A stretch of 5,156 bases of DNA from Clostridiales bacterium (lineage in GTDB: Bacteria; Bacillota; Clostridia; Christensenellales; CAG-314): NCBI GenBank assembly GCA_003537755.1, contig DPQS01000051.1, positions 1-5,156 on the forward strand, in the 5' to 3' direction. Shown one piece after another: positions 1-4,334 of the stretch (positions are counted from its first letter, which is position 1; the number at the start of each line of letters is the position of its first letter). The translations under genes and the position numbers were made by a program. The notes beneath the pieces are model-generated. The model was not told the DNA's origin and ran no database searches. It saw only the letters and a program-made list of their open reading frames with translations.

Positions 1-53
1 TTTTCAAAAAGTTTCCCCTTCCCCATTAAATATACTCTTTTATTATTTTTTAT
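1..53. other. AT-rich non-coding edge downstream of nagB
   Basis: This stretch follows the nagB stop codon on the minus strand and reaches the window edge. It is strongly AT-rich apart from a short C-rich run near 15-24. I looked for a GC-rich hairpin followed by a T-run on the minus strand and did not find a convincing one, so the nagB terminator may lie beyond the window. No gene is seen here. Confidence 0.6.
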
Positions 54-779
54 TTATTTAATCAACGCGGCGGCGGCTTCGTCGACGATTACCACGCAGT
101 CGGGGTGGCGTTGCAGTACGGTTGCCGGCACGGACTCGGTAACTTCGCCGTTTACCAGTGCGGCAATGGCTTTTGCCTTGTTTGCGCCGCTGGCGAGCAG
201 AAGTACCTTCTTCGCCTGCATGATGTCGCCGATACCCATTGTAAGGGCTTGGCGCGGCACGTCGTCGATGTTTGCAAACAGACGGCTGTTGTCCTTGATA
301 GTGCTTTCGGCAAGGTTTACTACGTGCGTGTGGCTGTCAAACGGCGTATTGGGCTCGTTGAAACCGATGTGACCGTTGCTGCCGATGCCGAGGATTTGTA
401 TGTCCTGCGGATGCGCCTTGACAAAGTCGGTGTAGCGTGCGCACTCTGCGGCAAGGTCGGGCGCAAGTCCGTTGGGCAGATGAGTGTTGGCGCGTTTGAT
501 GTCGATGTTGTCAAAGAAGTTGTGCGCCATAAAGTAAACGTAACTCTGGTCGCTTTTTTCGCCGAGCCCGACGTATTCGTCAAGGTTTACGCTGGTAGCG
601 TCGGCAAAGGAAAGTTGCTTGTTGCGGAAGTATTCGGCGAGAATACGGTACATGCCGATAGGGGTGCTGCCGGTTGCAAGCCCCAGTGTGGGGTTCGGAG
701 TGTTTCTGACGACTTCGGCAACCGTTTCGGCTGCCACGCGGCTCATTTCTTCGTAGGTGGAAACGACGATTACTTTCAT
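54..779 (-). CDS. nagB: Glucosamine-6-phosphate deaminase
   Basis: NagB is a cytosolic enzyme that converts glucosamine-6-phosphate and water to fructose-6-phosphate and ammonium, feeding amino sugars into glycolysis. The product is 241 aa, close to the short Gram-positive form and shorter than the 266-aa E. coli enzyme. Visible family motifs are the phosphate-binding LGLATGSTPIG (residues 32-42), NLDEYVGL (65-72, with the proposed general-base Asp67) and the active-site block GIGSNGHIGFNEP (131-143, with His137 and Glu142). Asn135 sits where E. coli has Asp141, as is usual in Gram-positive homologues. GANKAKA (198-204) carries the conserved C-terminal Lys. The frame is open back to 833, but that would add 18 unrelated residues and cross the rpsT terminator. 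The Met at 779 has an AAAAGGAG site 8 nt upstream and begins the typical MKVIVV sequence, so I chose it. The gene lies downstream of rpsT on the same strand behind a terminator. No clear promoter of its own is seen. It appears intact, ending in TAA. Confidence 0.97.
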   Translation of the reverse strand: MKVIVVSTYEEMSRVAAETVAEVVRNTPNPTLGLATGSTPIGMYRILAEYFRNKQLSFADATSVNLDEYVGLGEKSDQSYVYFMAHNFFDNIDIKRANTHLPNGLAPDLAAECARYTDFVKAHPQDIQILGIGSNGHIGFNEPNTPFDSHTHVVNLAESTIKDNSRLFANIDDVPRQALTMGIGDIMQAKKVLLLASGANKAKAIAALVNGEVTESVPATVLQRHPDCVVIVDEAAAALIK

Positions 780-787
780 TTGTAATG

Positions 788-795
788 CTCCTTTT
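788..795 (-). promoter_or_regulatory. Ribosome binding site of nagB
   Basis: On the minus strand this reads AAAAGGAG, 8 nt before the ATG at 779. It decides the start codon: the in-frame ATG at 833 has no such site and falls inside the rpsT terminator stem. The 8-bp sequence GCATTACA (minus strand) occurs on both sides of this site, at 781-788 and 801-808. Confidence 0.85.
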
Positions 796-818
796 GTTTG
801 TGTAATGCGGCGCAAACT

Positions 819-854
819 AAACAAAAAGTCCACAACCGATGCGGTGGTGGACTT
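819..854 (-). terminator. Intrinsic terminator of rpsT
   Basis: Positions 826-837 pair with 843-854 as an 8-bp perfect stem (AAGTCCAC with GTGGACTT), one A-G mismatch and three more pairs, closing a 5-nt loop. Read on the minus strand, the stem is followed by TTTTTGTTT, the expected U-tract. It starts 50 bp past the rpsT stop codon. There is no T-run after the stem on the plus strand, so it acts on the minus strand only. It separates rpsT from nagB, although read-through into nagB is possible. Confidence 0.88.
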
Positions 855-904
855 GAAGTCGATGTTTGCAAACAGTGGTAACTACAAGCACACACGAAGT
901 TGAA

Positions 905-1456
905 TTACTTAACTTCGTCTGCGTTGGCTTCTTCGGCAACAGTAGCCTCGACCGTCTTCTTGGTGCGCTTCTTGGCGGCAGGTTTTGTTTCAGCCGTGTC
1001 GGTAGCGGTGGTCTTTTTTGTGCCTTTCTTGCTCGTTGTTGCGGGAGCAGGATTTTTGGCGGCTTCCTTTGCTTTTTTAGCCTCGTTTCTCTTAGCCTTA
1101 ATTGCAGCGTCTTCTTCGGCACGTCTTTGAGCGGCGGCCTTTTGTTCGGCTTGTTTCAAGGTCTTTGCGTCGACCTTAACGACAACGATACCTCTTTCGA
1201 GTTGTGACAACGCCTTGGCGATCTGACCCTTTTTGCGGTTAGCGGCGTTTTTGTGGATTACGTTCTTCTTGGCGGCTTCGTCAATCTGGCTGCTTGCAAC
1301 GGGCAACAGGGACTTTGCAAGTTCCACATTACCTTCGGCAATGGCTGCGTTAAACTTCTTAACGGCAGTTTGCATTTGAGAACGAATCATTTGATTTTGA
1401 AGTTTTTTCGTTGCAGTAACCTTAACTCTTTTAGCTGCAGATTTAATATTGGGCAT
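905..1456 (-). CDS. rpsT: 30S ribosomal protein S20 with long basic C-terminal extension
   Basis: S20 binds 16S rRNA early in assembly of the small ribosomal subunit. Residues 1-87 are a recognisable S20: an N-terminal MPNIKSAAKRVK, a helical centre rich in Lys, Gln and Ala, and the hallmark HKNAANRKKGQIAKAL (residues 68-83). Typical S20 ends there at about 87 residues, but this protein continues in the same frame to 183. The extra part is a charged probable helix (about 98-134, Ala/Lys/Glu/Arg), then a low-complexity Lys/Thr/Ala/Pro stretch resembling histone H1 tails (135-168), then a short acidic end (170-182). Inside the tail, KKGTKKT (143-149) recurs as KKRTKKT (162-168), 19 residues apart. 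The start is supported by AAGGAG 6 nt upstream, and the gene has its own promoter and terminator. S20 identity is near certain; the role of the tail is unknown. Confidence 0.96.
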   Translation of the reverse strand: MPNIKSAAKRVKVTATKKLQNQMIRSQMQTAVKKFNAAIAEGNVELAKSLLPVASSQIDEAAKKNVIHKNAANRKKGQIAKALSQLERGIVVVKVDAKTLKQAEQKAAAQRRAEEDAAIKAKRNEAKKAKEAAKNPAPATTSKKGTKKTTATDTAETKPAAKKRTKKTVEATVAEEANADEVK

Positions 1457-1462
1457 TAGTAT

Positions 1463-1468
1463 CTCCTT
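1463..1468 (-). promoter_or_regulatory. Ribosome binding site of rpsT
   Basis: The minus strand reads AAGGAG, 6 nt before the ATG at 1456. This strong site fits a highly translated ribosomal protein gene and fixes the start of S20 at the canonical MPNIKSA sequence. Confidence 0.85.
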
Positions 1469-1503
1469 GAAATCATAGTACTACCACTAAATTTTGCTTA
1501 ACT

Positions 1504-1532
1504 ATATTACCACACTTTCTTTTTTTTAGCAA
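1504..1532 (-). promoter_or_regulatory. Extended -10 promoter of rpsT
   Basis: On the minus strand there is a -35 box TTGCTA (1527-1532), a 17-nt spacer and a -10 box TAATAT (1504-1509). The -10 is preceded by TGG, matching the TGn extended -10 element. Transcription would start near 1497, giving a leader of about 40 nt before the rpsT ATG. I saw no convincing conserved structure in that leader. Confidence 0.75.
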
Positions 1533-1565
1533 CAGTTTTGCAACGTTTGCAAAAACTTTTTGTGC

Positions 1566-1594
1566 AAAAAACTGCTTTTAATCGCATGAAAGCA
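1566..1594 (-). terminator. Probable weak terminator after the ABC permease gene
   Basis: On the minus strand TGCTTT (1594-1589) pairs with AAAGCA (1578-1573) across a loop of about 10 nt. A G and a run of six T follow (1571-1566). It begins six nt past the permease stop codon. The stem is only 6 bp with two G-C pairs, so termination may be partial, but the position and U-tract are right. The rpsT promoter lies just beyond. Confidence 0.5.
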
Positions 1595-1599
1595 CGCCA

Positions 1600-2838
1600 T
1601 CACTTGTCGCGACGGGTTGCAATCATGCGAAGTATCCGTGAAAAGCGCGGTTTTGTGCCGTAGATGAGTACGCCGACGCGGTAAATCTTTGCCGAAAGCA
1701 CGCCTATGCCTGCGACCGAGGCGGCAAGTATGCCGACGGACAACCCGATTTGCCAGGCAGGTACAACGCTCATTGCTATGCGGGTAAACATCGCCATGGG
1801 GCTTGTAAACGGTATAAAACTGCACACGACCATCAGCGTGCTGTCTACGTTGCCGCTTGTCACGCTGAACACGACAATCATAAACGCCGCAACGAAAATA
1901 AGCGTAATGGGCATTGCCGCCGTGTTGATGTCCTCGGGCTTGCCGACGGTGCTGCCTACCGCCCCATACATAAAGGCATATATGAAGAAGCCGAGCACGA
2001 AGAACAGCAGCATGTACAGTACAAGTTCCAACGGCATATTGAACGCCGACGAAATCATTGCGTTGCCTTGCCAGTAGGTCTTGTTGAGGTTGTAGCACAG
2101 CACCGACGTGCCGAACACGCACAGAAGTTGCACGAAGCCTGCAATGCACCCCGCAATCACCTTACCGAACATCATCGGCGTGGTTTTTACGCTGGTAATA
2201 AGCAGTTCCATGGTGCGCGAGCCCTTTTCCGTGGCAACGCCGGTTGCGACCATCTGCCCGTACAGAATTATTACCATGTACAAAGCAAAAATCATTACGT
2301 ACGTGTACAGGAAGTTGCTTGCCTGGTCCTTGCCGTAACTTACGGTGGTGCCGTCTATGGCGGACATTTGTTCGTATATCTCGGCAATTTGTTCTGACGT
2401 AAGGCCGCTTTGTTGCATTGCGCGACTGAGGTACAACGTCTGAAGCAGTGCGGTTACCGTCGGCTCGTCAATGTCGTACAGTGGTTTGTTGTTGACGTAG
2501 TAGGTAAATGTTTTCAGGTCGCCGGCAATTACCACGGCGCATTCCGCCCGTCCGCTTGTCACCGCGTCGCGTATGGATTCGGCGTTGTCGTCAGTTTCCT
2601 GCAGGGTGTAGCGGTCTGCAAACTGTTGCGACATTGCGGCAAGTACGGTGTTGTCGTCGGCATACACAAGCATTACGGGCTTTTCCTGCGGTTTGTCGCT
2701 GCCTATCGCTTCCGAAATACGCGGAAAAAACATCACCGCAACGATTGCAACAATAAGGAATATCGTAATGCCTACAAACAGTTTGTTTTTGTAGTAGTTG
2801 GCAAGCTCGAAGCCGAGAATGGTGCGGAATTGTTTCAT
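1600..2838 (-). CDS. ABC-2 type transporter permease, NatB/YhaP-like
   Basis: This is the membrane subunit of an ABC exporter, pairing with the ATP-binding subunit encoded just upstream. The 412-aa product starts with a short cytoplasmic segment (MKQFRTILGFEL), a first membrane helix at about 21-39 and a large loop (about 40-172), probably extracytoplasmic. Further membrane segments lie at about 175-197, 224-247, 269-291, 305-325, perhaps 333-353, and 363-384, followed by a basic cytoplasmic tail. The stretch VATEKGSRTMELLITSVKT (201-219), after the second helix, is a recognisable hallmark of the NatB/YhaP group (COG1668, ABC2_membrane_3). Its start ATG overlaps the upstream stop as ATGA, with AAGGAGG 7 nt before it, so translation is likely coupled. 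The size is nearer to B. subtilis YhaP than to the shorter NatB. The substrate cannot be told: sodium, drugs and peptides are all known or proposed for relatives. I therefore give no symbol. Confidence 0.92.
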   Translation of the reverse strand: MKQFRTILGFELANYYKNKLFVGITIFLIVAIVAVMFFPRISEAIGSDKPQEKPVMLVYADDNTVLAAMSQQFADRYTLQETDDNAESIRDAVTSGRAECAVVIAGDLKTFTYYVNNKPLYDIDEPTVTALLQTLYLSRAMQQSGLTSEQIAEIYEQMSAIDGTTVSYGKDQASNFLYTYVMIFALYMVIILYGQMVATGVATEKGSRTMELLITSVKTTPMMFGKVIAGCIAGFVQLLCVFGTSVLCYNLNKTYWQGNAMISSAFNMPLELVLYMLLFFVLGFFIYAFMYGAVGSTVGKPEDINTAAMPITLIFVAAFMIVVFSVTSGNVDSTLMVVCSFIPFTSPMAMFTRIAMSVVPAWQIGLSVGILAASVAGIGVLSAKIYRVGVLIYGTKPRFSRILRMIATRRDK

Positions 2839-3749
2839 TGTTGTCCCTCCTTGTCGGCTTTTTGGTGGTCGTCGCCTGCGTAGGACACAAAAATGTCGTT
2901 GAGCGACGGCTCGTAAATGCGCAGTTCGTCCACGGCGTAACGCTCGGTGACAAGGCGCATTGCAAGCGAGATGTCGGTGCCCTCGGGGAAGGTGAGCATT
3001 ATTTCGTCGTCGGTGATACGCTCGCCGCGGTTAAGTTCGGCAATTATCTTTTGCGATTCGCCGCTTCGCACGACGAGTTTGTTGCGCGGATAACTGCGTT
3101 TGATCTCCCTCAGGTCGCCGCTGAGTACTATTTTGCCGTTGTTGAGTATGGCTATGTCGTCGCAAAACTCTTCGATGTAGTTCATCTGGTGACTGCTGAA
3201 CAGCACTATTTTACCGTCGTTTATCACTTCGCTGACGACGTCCTTCAGCAGGAGCGCGTTTACAGGGTCAAGCCCCGAAAAGGGTTCGTCCAGCACTACG
3301 ATGTCGGGATCGTGGCACAGGGCGGTTATCAGTTGAATTTTTTGCTGATTGCCCTTGCTCAGCGTTTCCAGGCGTTTGTCGCGGTAGTCGGACATACCGA
3401 GTCGGTCAAGCCATTTGTCTACGGCAACTGCGGCTTCGCGCTTTGACATACCCTTAAGGCGCGCAAAATACACAAGTTGGTCGAAAATTTGCTTCTTCGG
3501 GTACAGTCCGCGCTCTTCCGGCAGGTAGCCGAATTTCACCTTTGCGTAGTCGATTGGCGCGCCGTCAAGCAGCACCTGTCCGCTGTCCGACGGAAATACG
3601 TTAAGCAGTATGCGGATGGCGGTGGTTTTGCCTGCGCCGTTTCTGCCGAGCAAGCCGCACGCGCGACCGCTTGTTGCCGTCAGCGAAACTTCGTCAAGCA
3701 CCTGTTTTGCGCCGAAGCGTTTGCATATGTTCTGAAGAGATAGTTGCAT
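2835..3749 (-). CDS. ABC transporter ATP-binding protein, NatA/YhaQ-like
   Basis: This cytosolic ATPase subunit powers the exporter whose membrane part is the next gene. The 304-aa product has all the ABC motifs in order: Walker A GRNGAGKT (35-42), a Q-loop region GYLPEERGLYP (74-84) with Glu at the usual Gln position, signature LSKGNQQK (130-137) in place of LSGGQ, Walker B IVVLDEP (150-156, Asp154 and Glu155), D-loop SGLD and switch His187 (FSSHQM). The Glu in the Q-loop region and the LSKG signature are normal for this subfamily (COG4152). A C-terminal domain of the DUF4162 type follows, ending near EPSLNDIFVSYAG (280-292). The frame is open to 3794, but the Met at 3749 has GGAG 6 nt upstream and begins the typical MQLSLQNICKRFG, so I chose it. 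A promoter about 180 bp upstream gives a long leader. The substrate is unknown. Confidence 0.94.
   Translation of the reverse strand: MQLSLQNICKRFGAKQVLDEVSLTATSGRACGLLGRNGAGKTTAIRILLNVFPSDSGQVLLDGAPIDYAKVKFGYLPEERGLYPKKQIFDQLVYFARLKGMSKREAAVAVDKWLDRLGMSDYRDKRLETLSKGNQQKIQLITALCHDPDIVVLDEPFSGLDPVNALLLKDVVSEVINDGKIVLFSSHQMNYIEEFCDDIAILNNGKIVLSGDLREIKRSYPRNKLVVRSGESQKIIAELNRGERITDDEIMLTFPEGTDISLAMRLVTERYAVDELRIYEPSLNDIFVSYAGDDHQKADKEGQQ
2846..2852 (-). promoter_or_regulatory. Ribosome binding site of the permease gene within the ATPase gene end
   Basis: The minus strand reads AAGGAGG, 7 nt before the permease ATG at 2838. It lies inside the last codons of the ATP-binding gene, whose TGA (2837-2835) overlaps the ATG by 4 bp. 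This arrangement supports coupled translation and a near-equal supply of the two subunits. Confidence 0.88.
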
Positions 3750-3755
3750 TTTGTT

Positions 3756-3759
3756 CTCC
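3756..3759 (-). promoter_or_regulatory. Ribosome binding site of the ABC ATPase gene
   Basis: The minus strand reads CGGAGAAC, with GGAG 6 nt before the ATG at 3749. It decides the start: the in-frame ATG at 3794 has no comparable site and would add 15 residues unlike the family. Confidence 0.75.
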
Positions 3760-3821
3760 GTATGGTTAATCGATGGTTTTAATGCTTTCAGCAAAATTTC
3801 TATAAAGAGTTACGTCAAAAA

Positions 3822-3862
3822 TGTCATGTTGAGTGAGGCCGCAGGCGAAGTCGAATTTCAAC
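3822..3862. repeat. Short palindromic element resembling a dispersed intergenic repeat
   Basis: The plus strand starts TGTCATGTTGAGTGAGGCCG and continues with CAGGCGAAGTCGAA. It resembles, from memory, a family of short non-coding repeats scattered between bacterial genes (the TGTCATnnTGAGCG...GCGAAGTCGAA type). GTTGA (3828-3832) and TCAAC (3858-3862) are inverted repeats that could close a hairpin, with GGCC/GGC inside. It lies within the predicted leader of the ABC operon. Only one copy is in the window, so its repeat status cannot be shown here. Confidence 0.5.
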
Positions 3863-3931
3863 TTTGCCGCGTAAATCAATCTGCTTTTACTGCTTTTTGT
3901 GTCGGCTTTTTGCGTTGCACCGATATTTTTT

Positions 3932-3960
3932 ATTATATCATACTTTATGCCGTTCGTGAA
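3932..3960 (-). promoter_or_regulatory. Extended -10 promoter of the ABC transporter operon
   Basis: On the minus strand a -35 box TTCACG (3955-3960) is followed by a 17-nt spacer and a perfect -10 TATAAT (3932-3937). TGA precedes the -10, giving the TGn extended element. Transcription would start near 3925, leaving a leader of about 175 nt before the ATG at 3749. A second promoter closer to the gene was not obvious: TTGACG near 3812-3817 (minus strand) has no -10 at a proper distance. Confidence 0.6.
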
Positions 3961-3987
3961 GTAGTAACGGGAAAAATGCGGAATTTA

Positions 3988-4140
3988 CAAAAGTCCCTTG
4001 AAAAAGTTACGATTTGTGCCGAAAAGTCGTTTGAAAAAGTTGCAGTTTTGACAAAAACTCGCTTGAAAAAATGCGAAATCTGCCAAAAGTCCCTTGAAAA
4101 AATCGAATGGGTGCAAAATTCGGTTGAAAAATCACCTGCC
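3988..4140. repeat. Degenerate A-tract tandem repeat array, about 31-bp units
   Basis: Five head-to-tail units share a core of TTGAAAAA at 3998, 4031, 4063, 4094 and 4124. Each is preceded by an A-rich start such as CAAAAGTCCC. Units are roughly 3988-4020, 4021-4051, 4052-4083, 4084-4114 and 4115-4140. Units one and four share CAAAAGTCCCTTGAAAAA exactly. A poorer sixth copy (GGGAAAAATGCG) may lie at 3969-3980. Core-to-core spacings are 33, 32, 31 and 30 bp, mean 31.5 bp, equal to three helical turns. The A-runs are thus roughly phased, which may bend the DNA. Spacings that are not multiples of three argue against coding. Confidence 0.8.
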
Positions 4141-4220
4141 CTTTTTTGTTTATGTTTTATTGTCTTTTGTTTTTATGAAAACAACGGATTGATAAAAAAA
4201 TTATTTCTGCCTTGCGCAGG

Positions 4221-4249
4221 TTGACCGTTACAAATAAATTTGCTACAAT
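4221..4249 (+). promoter_or_regulatory. Promoter of thyA
   Basis: The -35 box TTGACC (4221-4226) and -10 box TACAAT (4244-4249) are separated by exactly 17 nt, and TGC directly before the -10 makes an extended -10 element. This is a strong match to the vegetative sigma consensus. Transcription would start near 4256. A small 4-bp inverted repeat (CTGC 4207-4210, GCAG 4216-4219) lies immediately upstream of the -35. Confidence 0.85.
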
Positions 4250-4255
4250 TTAACA

Positions 4256-4334
4256 AAAGTTTCCGACGACAATCGGCGGTACGGGATATCGGGCGGCCCA
4301 GGTCGGCGACGAAAATACAAAGGAAAATGTTGAC
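4256..4334 (+). other. GC-rich leader of thyA
   Basis: This predicted 5' leader of about 79 nt is much richer in G and C than the flanking promoter region. Possible pairings include CCGAC (4263-4267) with GTCGG (4302-4306), the local CCGA/TCGG (4263-4266 with 4273-4276) and GGG/CCC around 4291-4299. The ribosome site is AAAGGA (4319-4324), 10 nt before the ATG. I do not recognise a known riboswitch. In particular it lacks features I know from the tetrahydrofolate riboswitch. Confidence 0.4.

Larger units (their letters stand above)
3750..4334. other. 585-bp divergent intergenic region
   Basis: This region separates the leftward ABC operon from rightward thyA. From left to right it holds the ABC leader with a dispersed-repeat-like element (3822-3862), the leftward promoter (3932-3960), an A-tract tandem array (3988-4140), a T-rich stretch (4141-4175), the rightward promoter (4221-4249) and a GC-rich thyA leader. 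Open frames cross it on the plus strand, but I do not consider them genes. Confidence 0.8.

Noticed and set aside
105..785. Open frame of 226 codons on the plus strand opposite nagB
   Set aside because: It is Cys- and Val-rich without a known fold and mirrors the strong NagB coding sequence on the other strand.
780..833. Upstream start for nagB at 833, adding 18 residues
   Set aside because: It overlaps the rpsT terminator stem, lacks a ribosome site, and the extra residues do not match NagB.
1536..1554. AT-rich inverted repeat TTTTGCA/TGCAAAA upstream of rpsT
   Set aside because: The stem is weak and on the minus strand no T-run follows it, so it is not a terminator. A regulatory role cannot be supported.
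3750..3794. Upstream start for the ABC ATPase at 3794, adding 15 residues
   Set aside because: No ribosome binding site is seen there, while the Met at 3749 has GGAG at good spacing and begins the typical ABC domain.
3988..4140. Possible CRISPR array
   Set aside because: Units lie head to tail with no unique spacers, the conserved core is only about 8-18 bp, and no cas gene is present.
3751..4224. Plus-strand open frame with KSLEK-like repeats and a hydrophobic end; from the ATG at 3976 it would give 82 aa
   Set aside because: The repeat spacings 33, 32, 31 and 30 do not keep one reading frame, the ribosome site is poor, and the frame is A-rich with few chance stops. It is better explained by the non-coding tandem array.
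4256..4334. Tetrahydrofolate riboswitch ahead of thyA
   Set aside because: The leader is short and I do not see the conserved riboswitch elements. The pairings found are short and ambiguous.
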